From: Opitutaceae bacterium | GTDB taxonomy: Bacteria; Verrucomicrobiota; Verrucomicrobiia; Opitutales; Opitutaceae | Direction: 5' to 3' | NCBI GenBank assembly: GCA_947474995.1 | Contig: CANJNJ010000004.1 | Coordinates: 1-64,000 of the forward strand | DNA: 64,000 bases | Part shown: positions 1-8,610 of the stretch, in pieces | Numbering within the stretch: the first letter of the stretch is position 1 | Layout of the letters: every line of letters starts with the position of its first letter | Translations under genes and position numbers: made by a program | The notes under the pieces: generated by a model | Seen by the model: the letters and a program-made list of their open reading frames with translations, nothing else | Told to the model about the DNA's origin: nothing | The model's database searches: none

Positions 1-520
1 CCAAACCCAGGACCGCGGCTCCAGTGACGATCGCCGGAAATGGAACCTTCAAAAAAAAGATCGCCCCAAAAGCCACCGCCGCAATCACCCCCATCACCGG
101 ACTGCGCAACGCGCGTTGTCCGATCCGGATGACTGCCGCCGCCACGATCGCGGTGACCGCCGGCTTCAATCCGGAGAAAATCGCGGCGATCCAAGGCACC
201 GCCCCGTAGACGACGTAGATCCAACTCAACGCCCACAATAAAATGGCCGACGGCAGCACAAACAGAATCCCCGCGGCAATCCCGCCCCACGTCCGGTGCA
301 ACAACCAACCACAGTACGTCGCGAGCTGCGTCGCCTCCGGCCCCGGCAGCAACATGCAATAGTTCAGCGCGTGCAGGAAACGCTGCTCACCGATCCATTT
401 CCGCTTTTCCACCAGTTCCGTGTGCATGATGGCGATTTGCCCGGTGGGCCCGCCAAAACTGATGAACCCCAGCTTCAGCCAGAAGCGAAACGCCTCCGCA
501 AATGTGGGATGGACGGACAT
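1..520 (-). CDS. chrA: Chromate transporter ChrA family, N-terminal part (runs off the left edge)
   Basis: Reading the minus strand from the ATG at 518-520 gives about 173 residues with no stop before the window edge. The start ([18 protein letters not shown]) is followed by [11 protein letters not shown] and a charged [12 protein letters not shown] stretch, which is the signature opening of the ChrA/CHR family. Later come [11 protein letters not shown] and several hydrophobic helices. The family exports chromate or related oxyanions across the inner membrane; the substrate here is not provable from sequence. Only the first CHR half is visible. A weak G-rich stretch lies just upstream of the ATG. 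Confidence in the family is high; the function in this organism is inferred. Confidence 0.88.
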   Translation of the reverse strand, partial: MSVHPTFAEAFRFWLKLGFISFGGPTGQIAIMHTELVEKRKWIGEQRFLHALNYCMLLPGPEATQLATYCGWLLHRTWGGIAAGILFVLPSAILLWALSWIYVVYGAVPWIAAIFSGLKPAVTAIVAAAVIRIGQRALRSPVMGVIAAVAFGAIFFLKVPFPAIVTGAAVLGL

Positions 521-624
521 CAGCCCCAACCAAGCGCGGGCACCAGGCAAGCGCCAGCCTGCATTCAACGGCCGGCCTGTCTCCTCCCTCAGGCCGCCCG
601 ACGCGGCGCGATGCCGCAGTGCTC

Positions 625-697
625 GTAGTCCCGCCTTCAGGCGGAATCCGGATATTCGCGGGAGCCGGTCAATCCTTCCGCCTGAAGGCGGAACGAC
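625..697. repeat. REP-like pair of inverted hairpins
   Basis: Two 22-nt units lie at 625-646 and 676-697 and are reverse complements of each other at 20 of 22 positions. Each has its own self-complementary core (CCGCCTTCAGGCGG and its complement). This head-to-head arrangement with a 29-bp spacer is the layout of bipartite REP/BIME elements. It sits in the gap between the divergent chrA and glycosyltransferase genes. I did not see another copy in the window. Confidence 0.6.
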
Positions 698-804
698 CAA
701 CCGCCTGCTTCTTTTCCGTCCCTCGCCTGCCGCGGCGCCGCGAAAGCGGCATCACTTTGGCGCGCGACATTGCGTCACAAAGCGATCCAGTATCGGCTGA
801 CGGC

Positions 805-2067
805 ATGGCCCGGATCGTTTTCGCCACCATCGGCTCGCTGGGCGATTTGCATCCTGTCATCGCGCTTGCGCTCGAACTCCGACGCCGGGGCCATGGCGCC
901 GAGATTGCGACCAGCGAAATGTACCGCGAAAAAATCGGTGCGCTGGGTCTCACCTTTCACGCCCTGCGGCCCGATCTGCTGTCCCAGGGCGATCACATTA
1001 TTGCTGAAATCATGGACGGGGCGCGCGGTTCGCGGCGACTGCTGCGCGACCACCTGTTTCCCGCGGTGCGGCCCATGCACGCCGATCTTGCACCGGTCGC
1101 GGCCGGGGCCGACCTCCTCGTCGCCAGTGAACTCGTCTTTCCGGCCGCCATCCTCGCCGCCACCCGGGGCGTTCGCTGGGTGTCCTACGTGCTCGCACCT
1201 ATTTCGCTTTTTTCGCTGCACGATCCGCCGGTCCTGCCCTCTTTCGAGGCGGCGCGCTGGCTGCAGCGCGGCGGCTGGATTCACCGAATCATCAAGCCGC
1301 TGGTGAAAATCGTCACCTACTCCTGGTGGCGCCCGATCCGCGAGTTGCGCCGGGAACTCGGCCTGCCACCCGGCGCGCATCCGTTTTTCGAGGGGAAATA
1401 TTCGCCGCGACTCAACCTCGTGCTTTACTCGCCCGTCCTCCAGCCACCGCAACCCGACTGGCCCGCGAAAGCGGTGCAGACCGGATTCTGTTTCTATGAC
1501 GAGACGGCGACGAACCCTGCCCCCGGACCGGCGTTGCCTCCCGGTGTCGAAAGCTTTCTTCGGGCCGGCGATCCGCCCGTGGTTTTCACGCTCGGCTCCG
1601 CCGCGGTCTACCTGCCCGGCAATTTTTACGCGGAGAGCGTGCGCGCCATCCAACAGCTCGGCCGCCGGGCGCTGCTGCTGCTCGGAAAGAATCCGCCGCC
1701 CGCAAACCTGTCACCCTCGATCCTGGCCTGGGACTACCTGCCCTATGCGAGTATTTTTCCGCACGCGGCCGCGATCGTCCATCAGGGTGGTGTCGGCACG
1801 ACGGCCCAAGCCCTGCGGTCCGGGCGTCCCATGCTGGTGGTGCCATTCGCCCACGATCAATTCGACAACGCCGCCCGCGTCACCCGGCTCGGCGTGGGTC
1901 GCACCCTGTCCCGGTCGCGATACCACGCGAAGAACGTCGGGCGGGAACTGGCCGCCCTCCTCGGCCAAACAAGTTACGCTCAGGTGGCCGCCACCGTCGG
2001 CGCCCGCATCCGGACCGAGCAAGGCGTCCTGGTCGCGTGTGATGCCCTTGAGCAACAACTCCCCTGA
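805..2067 (+). CDS. Glycosyltransferase, GT1/MGT (UDP-glycosyltransferase-like) family
   Basis: The protein is 420 residues from the ATG at 805. The open frame extends upstream to 502 but that part has no family character and crosses the REP-like repeat, so the later start was chosen. It has a GT-B fold pattern: the N-terminal FATIGSLGDLHPVIALA loop is typical of the acceptor domain. The C-terminal HQGGVGTTAQAL near residue 326, followed by PFAHDQFDNA, is the nucleotide-sugar binding signature of UGT/MGT enzymes such as YjiC and rhamnosyltransferase B. It probably transfers a sugar to a lipid or secondary metabolite. Acceptor and donor cannot be read from the sequence, and the neighbouring genes do not help. 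Confidence 0.85.
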   Translation: MARIVFATIGSLGDLHPVIALALELRRRGHGAEIATSEMYREKIGALGLTFHALRPDLLSQGDHIIAEIMDGARGSRRLLRDHLFPAVRPMHADLAPVAAGADLLVASELVFPAAILAATRGVRWVSYVLAPISLFSLHDPPVLPSFEAARWLQRGGWIHRIIKPLVKIVTYSWWRPIRELRRELGLPPGAHPFFEGKYSPRLNLVLYSPVLQPPQPDWPAKAVQTGFCFYDETATNPAPGPALPPGVESFLRAGDPPVVFTLGSAAVYLPGNFYAESVRAIQQLGRRALLLLGKNPPPANLSPSILAWDYLPYASIFPHAAAIVHQGGVGTTAQALRSGRPMLVVPFAHDQFDNAARVTRLGVGRTLSRSRYHAKNVGRELAALLGQTSYAQVAATVGARIRTEQGVLVACDALEQQLP

Positions 2068-2151
2068 CGCCGCTCTGCCGGCGCCGCGACGCGCCAGGAA
2101 ATAGCGCGCCGCGCCTTTGCCCGGAACCGGCCGCCCAAATTGGGCAATAAC

Positions 2152-2171
2152 TTCATCCGTCCGCGGATGAA
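2152..2171 (+). terminator. Hairpin after the glycosyltransferase, possible terminator
   Basis: A perfect 8-bp stem (TTCATCCG / CGGATGAA) with a 4-nt loop lies 85 bp after the glycosyltransferase stop and just before the convergent small membrane protein gene. It is followed on the plus strand by ATCTTT, a poor T-tract, so termination is only plausible. Confidence 0.35.
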
Positions 2172-2180
2172 ATCTTTGCC

Positions 2181-2477
2181 CTAGCCGACCAGGTCGTACA
2201 ACACGCCGACCAACACCAGCACCCCGACCAGCAACGCGACCCGCGCGCACCAATTAAGAAACCGAATCTGCCGGTTCGCTTCCTCGGGCGTCACCTTGCC
2301 GTCCTTGGCGAGTTCTTCGAGCGCCATCCGGTGGTTGGGCGCATGCCAATGCATCGCCATGCCGAGAATCGTCAGAATCACTGCCGCCGCCAGGCCCACC
2401 TCCCGGAGCGTTCGCTCCGGGATGTCCCAAACCGCGGCCATTTGCACCAGGACCATCGAAAAGGCGGCGGCGTTCAT
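2181..2477 (-). CDS. Small membrane protein of unknown function
   Basis: This 98-residue protein has two hydrophobic segments, at about residues 24-42 (VGLAAAVILTILGMAMHW) and 78-96 (VALLVGVLVLVGVLYDLV). Between them is a charged loop, LEELAKDGKVTPEEANRQ. Its ATG (2475-2477) overlaps the TGA of the upstream amidohydrolase (2474-2476) in an ATGA arrangement, so the two are very likely translationally coupled. I do not recognise a family. Membrane location is predicted; a role in the pyrimidine pathway is only suggested by the coupling. Confidence 0.7.
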   Translation of the reverse strand: MNAAAFSMVLVQMAAVWDIPERTLREVGLAAAVILTILGMAMHWHAPNHRMALEELAKDGKVTPEEANRQIRFLNWCARVALLVGVLVLVGVLYDLVG

Positions 2478-3751
2478 GCTGGAGAGGCCGGGCTCCGTTC
2501 GGCTTTCGCCGCCATTTCCATCCAGCGGATCGCCTTGTCGGCAAGTTTATCGAAAGCCACCACGCACTGCTCCAGGTGCTCTTCCTTGGTGTCCTCGATC
2601 TTGTTGTGACTGATCCCGTGCAGGCTCTGGACAAACATCATCACGGTTGGCACTCGCGCACCTGAGACTTCCGCCGCGTCGTGGAGCGGACCCGACGGCA
2701 GACGGTGCGAGGTGCCACAGGTTTCCTTAATGGCGTCGTCGCACATCGTGATGAGTTCCGGATTAAAGGGCCGCGGGTCGATTTGCCACAATCTTTCCCA
2801 CGTAACACGCACGTTACCTCCCCGGGCGTATCGCTCGCTCGCCTCCCGGGCCTCCTGCAACATCCGCCCGAGAGCCGCCGCATCCAGGTGCCGTTGATCG
2901 AGGGTAATCCGGCACTCCTCGACCACGCTCGTCACGATGCCGGGCTTGGTCGTGCAGGAGCCGATGGTGCAAACACCCCCGTGCCTTTCCGCAATCCGAT
3001 AGATTTCCGGACTCATCCTGGCCGCAGCGAGAAACGCGTCCCGCCGGCGATTCATCGGCGTGCTCCCCGAATGCGCCGCCTGTCCGTGAAAGGTTATCGC
3101 ATGCCGCTCCACGCCAAAAGTCCCGAGCACCGCACCGAGGGGAAGATTCATATCCAGCAAGACCGGCCCCTGTTCGATATGAAGTTCGATGTAAGCGGCG
3201 GCGTCTTTCAGCTCCTTGCCGCTCTCCTTCACCCGGGTAAAATCGATCCCAACGTTCTTCAGGGCATCCGGCAGCGTGACACCATCACGGTCCCGAAGAC
3301 CGCGCGCCTCCTCCAGGTTGAGGCTGCCGGAACAGGCCGACGAACCGAACAGGCTCTTGCCGAACCTCGCGCCTTCCTCATCGGCCCAATCCACCAGCCG
3401 CACGGTCACGGGCGGGCGACCCTGGTATTGGGTGTTGAGCCGCCGGAGAATTTCGACGCCGGCCAACACGTTGAGGCAGCCGTCCAGCCACCCGCCATTG
3501 GGCACCGAGTCCATGTGCCCGCCGATCAGCAGCGCCTGCGCGGAAGAACCGCGCAGCGTCGTCCACAAGTTGCCCGCTTCGTCGACATGGGACTCCACCG
3601 GCAGGGCGGCCAGTTTCTGGCGCAACCACGCCCGCGTCACGACCCAGTTCGGCGTAAAGGCGACCCGCTGGGCCCCATTCTCGTCGGCCGTGAGTTTGCG
3701 CAACTCCTTTAGCTCGGCGATTGTTCGCTGCGGATTAAGCCGGACGCTCAT
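2474..3751 (-). CDS. N-carbamoyl amino acid amidohydrolase (beta-ureidopropionase type), M20 family
   Basis: The protein is 425 residues from the ATG at 3749-3751. An in-frame ATG 13 codons upstream is less likely because the family begins near MSVRLNPQRTI. Zn-ligand motifs of the M20/hydantoinase-carbamoylase family are visible: GGHMDSVPNGG (H79), WLDG (D90), DEEGARFGKS (E125/E126) and HIEQGP (H191). A C-terminal LHDAAEV contains the last conserved His. The family hydrolyses N-carbamoyl-beta-alanine, N-carbamoyl-L-amino acids or allantoate. The divergent neighbours preT, preA and dihydropyrimidinase point to N-carbamoyl-beta-alanine/beta-aminoisobutyrate, giving beta-amino acid, CO2 and ammonia, the third step of reductive pyrimidine catabolism. 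The substrate is inferred from context. Confidence 0.88.
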   Translation of the reverse strand: MSVRLNPQRTIAELKELRKLTADENGAQRVAFTPNWVVTRAWLRQKLAALPVESHVDEAGNLWTTLRGSSAQALLIGGHMDSVPNGGWLDGCLNVLAGVEILRRLNTQYQGRPPVTVRLVDWADEEGARFGKSLFGSSACSGSLNLEEARGLRDRDGVTLPDALKNVGIDFTRVKESGKELKDAAAYIELHIEQGPVLLDMNLPLGAVLGTFGVERHAITFHGQAAHSGSTPMNRRRDAFLAAARMSPEIYRIAERHGGVCTIGSCTTKPGIVTSVVEECRITLDQRHLDAAALGRMLQEAREASERYARGGNVRVTWERLWQIDPRPFNPELITMCDDAIKETCGTSHRLPSGPLHDAAEVSGARVPTVMMFVQSLHGISHNKIEDTKEEHLEQCVVAFDKLADKAIRWMEMAAKAERSPASPA

Positions 3752-3916
3752 TTTAGGCGACGGTTTCTCGTATGCCCGCCAGCCGTACACGGCCTGCGAC
3801 AGGCATTACCCTTCCACGTGAATCCGCCATGGTCATTCCGGGACATCGTTTGGGACGCTTTGCAGCTTGGAAAGTAGAAAGTGACCCGCCAGATTCAATC
3901 CAGCAACGCCGTCCAT

Positions 3917-3947
3917 CCCGCCGTAATTCTACGCCGTCCCGCCGTAA
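3917..3947. promoter_or_regulatory. Direct repeat in the divergent amidohydrolase-preT control region
   Basis: The 256-bp gap (3752-4007) between two divergently transcribed pathway genes must hold both promoters. It contains two exact copies of CCCGCCGTAA at 3917-3926 and 3938-3947, spaced 21 bp start to start, about two helical turns. That geometry suits a regulator bound on one face. No regulator gene lies beside it and no clear -35/-10 pair was picked out. Confidence 0.3.
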
Positions 3948-4007
3948 CTCCCCGGCGATTAACTGCGCCCGTGGGTTTCGTTCCGCACCGGTTCAACCCG
4001 TCCGTCC

Positions 4008-5456
4008 ATGCCCCTCCAGCCGCTTCTCCCCGCCGCCGCGATCGCCGCCAACCTGGCCGAAATTAAACCGCCGCTTCGCTCGCAGGAGGCGTTCGTTGAA
4101 GCCAGCCGCTGCCTTTATTGTTTTGATGCGCCGTGTATCATGGCCTGCCCGACGGGCATCGATATTCCGGCCTTCATCAAGAAAATTGCCTTCGGCAATC
4201 CGGCGGGAGCTGCCAAGACCATCCTGACCGCCAACATTCTCGGCGCTTCCTGCGCCCGGGTCTGCCCGACCCAGGTTCTGTGCGAGGGCGCATGCGTACT
4301 CGAGGACCGGGACGAACAACCGATTCAGATCGGCCGGCTCCAGCGCTTCGCGACCGACGATGTCGAGCAGCGCGGAATCAAAGTTCTGAGGCCCAGCGCC
4401 AAAAATTCGGGAAAAAAGATCGCCGTCATCGGCGCCGGCCCAGCCGGCCTCGGCTGCGCTGCCGAGCTCGCCCAGCTCGGCCACAGCGTGACCGTGTTCG
4501 AAAAACAAAGGCAGGCCGGCGGACTCAACACCTACGGGATCGCCTACTACAAGATGAAGCCCGAGGTCAGCCTCGCCGAGGTCGAGATCGTCCGGTCCCT
4601 CGGCGTCGAAATTCGCTGCGGTGTAACCGTGGGCCGGGACCTCCCAGTGAGCCAGCTCGAGCAGGACTTTGCCGCGATCTTCGTCGGCGTCGGCCTCGGC
4701 GCCGCGACCAAGCTCCGGATTCCAGGCGAGGACCTGCCCGAGGTGATGGACGCTTTGGATTTTATCTCCGCCATCCATACTGAGCCGCACGAACAAATTC
4801 CCCTCGGCCGTCGGGTCGCAGTTATTGGCGCGGGCAACACCGCCATCGACGCCGTCACGCAATCCAAACGCCTCGGCGCCGATCGCGCGTTCATCGTCTA
4901 TCGCCGCGGCGAGCCCGAGATGTCCGCCTATGATTTCGAGTATGCTCAGGCCAAGGACGACGGCGCCCACTTCCTGTTCCACGCCGCTCCCGTCGCCGTC
5001 GTCGCCACCAACGGCCACGTGTCCGGACTCAAACTTGTCCGCACCCGTCTCGTCGGGGACAAAGTTGAGATTCTTCCCAACACCGAGTGGATCGAACCTT
5101 GCGACCTCGTTCTCAAGGCCGTGGGCCAGGAGAAGCAGGCCAAGCTGCTGCGCGACCTGTTTCCGCAACTCACCCTCGAGGCCAAGGGGGTCATCCAACG
5201 CGACCCGCTCACCGGCGCCACAAATCTTCCGCATGTTTTCACCGGCGGCGACTGCGCCAACGGCGGCCGCGAAGTCGTCAACGCCGTCGGCGAAGGCAAG
5301 AAATCCGCCCACGCCATTCACGCCTTCCTCACCCGGGAAATCGCCACGCTCCCGGTTCAACCGTCCCGCCTCGGCGCCAAGCAAGGCCCCACCGGCTCCG
5401 GCCTCCTCAGGCCTATCAGGGCTCACGAACTCGAAAAGGAGCTTCGGCAGAAATAG
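4008..5456 (+). CDS. preT: Dihydropyrimidine dehydrogenase subunit PreT (FAD/NAD and Fe-S subunit)
   Basis: This 482-residue protein is organised like the small subunit of glutamate synthase. The N-terminal cysteines C35, C38, C43, C47 and C82, C86, C92, C96 can hold two 4Fe-4S clusters. A GAGPAG FAD-binding turn lies at about residue 142 and a second GAGNTA dinucleotide turn at about 274. Near the end, FTGGDCANGGREVVNAVGEG is the conserved FAD-contacting region. The E. coli homologue passes electrons from NADH to PreA, which reduces uracil or thymine. preA follows 41 bp downstream, so the heteromeric enzyme is complete. In mammals both parts form one polypeptide. Assignment is firm. Confidence 0.93.
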   Translation: MPLQPLLPAAAIAANLAEIKPPLRSQEAFVEASRCLYCFDAPCIMACPTGIDIPAFIKKIAFGNPAGAAKTILTANILGASCARVCPTQVLCEGACVLEDRDEQPIQIGRLQRFATDDVEQRGIKVLRPSAKNSGKKIAVIGAGPAGLGCAAELAQLGHSVTVFEKQRQAGGLNTYGIAYYKMKPEVSLAEVEIVRSLGVEIRCGVTVGRDLPVSQLEQDFAAIFVGVGLGAATKLRIPGEDLPEVMDALDFISAIHTEPHEQIPLGRRVAVIGAGNTAIDAVTQSKRLGADRAFIVYRRGEPEMSAYDFEYAQAKDDGAHFLFHAAPVAVVATNGHVSGLKLVRTRLVGDKVEILPNTEWIEPCDLVLKAVGQEKQAKLLRDLFPQLTLEAKGVIQRDPLTGATNLPHVFTGGDCANGGREVVNAVGEGKKSAHAIHAFLTREIATLPVQPSRLGAKQGPTGSGLLRPIRAHELEKELRQK

Positions 5457-5464
5457 CTCGCCCC

Positions 5465-5487
5465 ACGTCACACTTCACCCGTCACAC
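5465..5487. repeat. Half-site of the GTGAC tandem-unit repeat between preT and preA
   Basis: CGTCACACTTCACCCGTCACAC lies just before the preA start codon and resembles the right-hand arms of the inverted repeats near 9043-9071 and 12164-12192. No matching left arm is present here. Confidence 0.45.
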
Positions 5488-5497
5488 CCGCCCGCCC

Positions 5498-6814
5498 ATG
5501 GCCGACCTCTCCACGAATCTCGCCGGCATCAAGTCCCCCAACCCTTTCTGGGTCGCTTCCGGTCCTCCCGCCAATACCGCCTATCAGGCGCACCGCGCCT
5601 TCGCAGCCGGCTGGGGTGGCGTCGTGTGGAAGACCATCGGCGACCCGATCGTCAACGTCGCGTCGCGCTACTCCGCGCTCAATTACGGGCCGCAGCGGAT
5701 GATCGGTTTCAACAACATCGAGCTCATCAGCGACCGTTCCGCTGAGACCAATTTTCGTGAAATCGCCGAGGTCAAGAAGCGCTGGCCGAAGCACGCGGTC
5801 ATCGCGTCGCTCATGGTCGAGTCGCGGGCGCAGTGGCACGAATTCGTCAAACGCTCCACCGACGCCGGGGCCGACGGCATCGAACTCAACTACGGCTGCC
5901 CCCACGGCATGTGCGAGCGCGGCATGGGCTCCGCGGTTGGGCAACAGCCGGCCGTCGCCGAGAAGATCACGAGTTGGGTCATGGAGGTCGCCACGATTCC
6001 CGTCATCGTCAAACTGACGCCCAACATCACCGACGTCACGGCCGCCGCCCGCGCCGCCAAACGCGCCGGCGCCAACGCGATCTCCCTCATCAATACGATC
6101 AACTCGATCACCAATGTGAACCTCGACACGTTCGTGCCCGAGCCCACGGTCAACGGACTCAGTTCGCACGGCGGCTACTGCGGACCGGCCGTGAAGCCGA
6201 TCGCGCTCAACATGGTGCAGGCCTGCGCGGCTGACCCCGACGTCCGCCTGCCCATCTCCGGCATCGGCGGCATCGCCAACTGGCGCGACGCGGCCGAGTT
6301 CCTCGCCCTCGGCTCGACCAGCCTCCAGGTCTGCACGGCGATCATGCACTACGGTTTTCGGATCGTGGAGGACATGAACGAAGGCCTCAGCGCCTACCTC
6401 GACAGCAAGGGCATGAAGTCGGTGAACGAACTCATCGGTCGCGCCGTCCCGACACTGCAAAAATGGGAGCACCTGGATCTCCGCTGGCAGCGCGTCGCCC
6501 GGATCGACTACGACAAGTGCATCGGCTGCAACCTCTGCTATATCGCCTGCGAGGATGGCGCGCATCAATGCATCGACCTGAAAGCCCCCGAGGAACTCGG
6601 CGTGGGACTCGGACCCGGACGCGTGCCCCACAAGCCAGTGCCAAAAGTCCGCGAGCAAGATTGCGTCGGCTGCAACCTCTGCTCGCTCGTCTGCCCCGTC
6701 GACGAATGCATCACGATGACCGAAATCTCCAACGGCCAGTCGCCGATGACGTGGAGCAATTATCAGGAGCGACTCGCGAAGGGCGAGATGAAGCCAATCC
6801 CGCCGCATCGATAG
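5498..6814 (+). CDS. preA: Dihydropyrimidine dehydrogenase subunit PreA
   Basis: The protein is 438 residues from the ATG at 5498. The frame is open back to 5087, but that part overlaps preT and is arginine-rich shadow sequence. It has an FMN-binding TIM barrel of the dihydroorotate dehydrogenase class with KLTPNITDV and SGIGGIANWRDAAEF motifs. A C-terminal ferredoxin domain follows, with C341/C344/C347/C351 and C389/C392/C395/C399 for two 4Fe-4S clusters. It reduces uracil and thymine to 5,6-dihydropyrimidines with electrons from PreT. The active-site loop reads GCPHGMCERGMGSAVG. From memory, mammalian enzymes carry the catalytic Cys where V147 stands here, and bacterial PreA proteins commonly differ at that point. 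Confidence 0.93.
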   Translation: MADLSTNLAGIKSPNPFWVASGPPANTAYQAHRAFAAGWGGVVWKTIGDPIVNVASRYSALNYGPQRMIGFNNIELISDRSAETNFREIAEVKKRWPKHAVIASLMVESRAQWHEFVKRSTDAGADGIELNYGCPHGMCERGMGSAVGQQPAVAEKITSWVMEVATIPVIVKLTPNITDVTAAARAAKRAGANAISLINTINSITNVNLDTFVPEPTVNGLSSHGGYCGPAVKPIALNMVQACAADPDVRLPISGIGGIANWRDAAEFLALGSTSLQVCTAIMHYGFRIVEDMNEGLSAYLDSKGMKSVNELIGRAVPTLQKWEHLDLRWQRVARIDYDKCIGCNLCYIACEDGAHQCIDLKAPEELGVGLGPGRVPHKPVPKVREQDCVGCNLCSLVCPVDECITMTEISNGQSPMTWSNYQERLAKGEMKPIPPHR

Positions 6815-6819
6815 GAAAT

Positions 6820-7083
6820 GAAGCTCCAAGCTCCAACATCCAAGCTCCAGAGAAAGGCCAAGGAATCCCCATTCTTTCTTCGCATGATTGCCGCGTCCGA
6901 GCCAAAGTTAGTGAACGAAGCCCGTCAGCGCTAGCGCGAGGCCAGGGAACTGCACCTCATCTTCGCCAGCAGGTATCGCAAACCGAAAGTCTGAATCGAA
7001 GCCGATCCACCAACCATGCCCGAATTTTCATCGATTGATTTTTCAAGTTTCTCTGGCGCTTGGATATTGGAGCTTGGAGCTTT
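6820..7083. repeat. Inverted repeat of CTCCAAG-type tandem units enclosing a gene remnant
   Basis: The left arm (6820-6855) is built from repeats of the unit AAGCTCCA and the right arm (7048-7083) is its near-perfect reverse complement. Arms of 36 bp bracket 192 bp. The arms start five bases after the preA stop codon and end about 20 bp before the mmsA start codon. The interior carries the 3' end of a decayed four-helix-bundle gene (see 6872-6994). The architecture matches the 8611-9071 element although the unit sequence differs. Confidence 0.75.
6872..6994 (+). pseudogene. Remnant of a four-helix-bundle (S23/TIGR02436-type) gene
   Basis: One frame reads FFLRMIAASEPKLVNEARQR, then TAG at 6932-6934, then REARELHLIFASRYRKPKV and TGA at 6992-6994. 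The pattern LRMIAASEP...EARELHLIFA resembles the C-terminal third of four-helix-bundle proteins as I remember the family. The N-terminal two-thirds are absent and a stop interrupts the rest, so it is non-functional. It lies inside an inverted repeat of tandem units, as does the intact relative at 8642. Family assignment from such a short piece is moderate. Confidence 0.5.
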
Positions 7084-7103
7084 CTCCGCCTACTAATTCT
7101 CTC

Positions 7104-8597
7104 ATGCCCACCGCAACCCTCACTCCCTGCCCCAACTACATCGGCGGCGAATGGCAGACGCCCAGCGGCGCCACCACGCCCGTCTTCAATCCGTCCACCG
7201 GCGATGTCATCGCCGCGTGTCCGGCCGGCGGCCTCGCCGAGGTCGAAGCCGCGGTCGAAGCCGCCTCACTCGCGTTTCCCGCCTGGCGGGAAACGCCGCC
7301 CGTCGAGCGCGCCCGCGTGTTCTTCCGCTATCGCCAGCTCGTCGAGGCGAACTTCGACAAGATCTGCCAGGTCGTCTCGCGCGAGCACGGCAAGACCAAC
7401 GCCGAGGCGCGCGGCTCCATTTTTCGCGGTCTCGAAAATATCGAATACGCCTGCGGCATTCCCACGCTCCTTTTCGGCGATTCGCTGCGCAACATCGCGC
7501 GCGGCGTCGACTGCGACACCATCAACCTGCCGCTGGGCGTCTGCGTCGGCATCACCCCTTTTAACTTTCCCGCCATGGTACCGCTGTGGATGTATCCCAC
7601 CGCGATCGCGTGCGGCAACACGTTCGTCCTGAAACCGAGCGAAAAAGTCCCGCTCTGCGCCATCCTCCTCGGCCAGTTGCTCGAGCAGGCCGGGCTTCCC
7701 AAGGGCGTCTTCAACATCGTCCACGGCGGCAAACCCGTCGTCGACGGGCTGCTCACGCATCCGAAGGTAAAGGCCATTTCCTTTGTCGGCTCCACCCCCA
7801 TTGCCAAATACATCTGGGAAACTGGCACGAAGCACGGCAAACGCGTCCAGGCCAACGGTGGCGCGAAAAACTACATCGTGGTCATGCCCGATGCCGACAT
7901 CGCCAAGTCCGTCGAAAATCTCACCACGGCAGCCTTCGGCTGCGCCGGTGAGCGCTGCATGGCGGGGTCCACCGCGATTGCCGTAGGGGCCGCGGCGGAG
8001 CGTCTGCTTCCCGACTTGGTCAAGGCCGCGAAAGCGATCAAGGTCGGCCCCACCGACCGAACCACGCAACCCGACATGGGGCCCGTCATCACCGCCGCCC
8101 ATCGCGACCGCGTGCTCAGCCTTGTCGCCAGCGGTGAAAAGGAAGGCGCCAAAATCATCGCCGATGGCCGCGGCGTGAAAATCGCCGATGCCCCCCGCGG
8201 TTTCTATCTCGGCGCCACCATCGTCGACGGCGTGCAAAACAACATGACGCTCGCCCGCGAGGAGGTCTTCGGCCCCGTGCTCAACGTCATGCGCCTGGAC
8301 GATCTCGACGCCGCCATCGAGCAGGCGAACAAGTCTGCGTTCGGCAACGGCGCCGCGATCTTCACCAACAACGGACGCGCCGCCCGCGAATTCACCATGC
8401 GGGTGAAAGCCGGGATGGTCGGAGTGAACGTCGGGGTACCGGCGACGATGGCCATGTTCCCCTTCACCGGCTGGGACGATTCCTTCTACGGCGACCTCCA
8501 CATCCAGGGCAAGGAAAGCATCCAGTTCTACACCCAGCAAAAGGTCGTCAGCTCAAGATGGTTTGGCGGCGACGTGGGGGATGTGTGGAAAAAGTGA
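7104..8597 (+). CDS. mmsA: CoA-acylating (methyl)malonate-semialdehyde dehydrogenase
   Basis: The protein is 497 residues from the ATG at 7104. An upstream in-frame ATG at 7035 lies inside the repeat element and was rejected. It is an aldehyde dehydrogenase superfamily enzyme of the MMSDH class: YIGGEWQTPSG opening, GITPFNFPAMVPLWM, FVGSTPIAKYI, and the nucleophile Cys in GCAGERCMAGS (C285). The class oxidises malonate semialdehyde to acetyl-CoA or methylmalonate semialdehyde to propionyl-CoA using NAD+ and CoA. In this cluster it would take the product of the class III aminotransferase, completing uracil and thymine breakdown. Myo-inositol or valine catabolism is the usual alternative, but no such genes are nearby. 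Confidence 0.92.
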   Translation: MPTATLTPCPNYIGGEWQTPSGATTPVFNPSTGDVIAACPAGGLAEVEAAVEAASLAFPAWRETPPVERARVFFRYRQLVEANFDKICQVVSREHGKTNAEARGSIFRGLENIEYACGIPTLLFGDSLRNIARGVDCDTINLPLGVCVGITPFNFPAMVPLWMYPTAIACGNTFVLKPSEKVPLCAILLGQLLEQAGLPKGVFNIVHGGKPVVDGLLTHPKVKAISFVGSTPIAKYIWETGTKHGKRVQANGGAKNYIVVMPDADIAKSVENLTTAAFGCAGERCMAGSTAIAVGAAAERLLPDLVKAAKAIKVGPTDRTTQPDMGPVITAAHRDRVLSLVASGEKEGAKIIADGRGVKIADAPRGFYLGATIVDGVQNNMTLAREEVFGPVLNVMRLDDLDAAIEQANKSAFGNGAAIFTNNGRAAREFTMRVKAGMVGVNVGVPATMAMFPFTGWDDSFYGDLHIQGKESIQFYTQQKVVSSRWFGGDVGDVWKK

Positions 8598-8610
8598 CGC
8601 CCAGTGCGAT

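Noticed and set aside
3993-5471. Long minus-strand open frame antisense to preT (492 codons)
   Set aside because: It mirrors the codon structure of a well-supported gene in GC-rich DNA and its translation has no family features. Similar long mirror frames occur opposite preA, dihydropyrimidinase, the permease and the aminotransferase.
5087-5497. N-terminal extension of the preA frame
   Set aside because: It overlaps preT coding sequence and translates to arginine/proline-rich sequence unlike PreA. The family starts near MADLSTNLAG.
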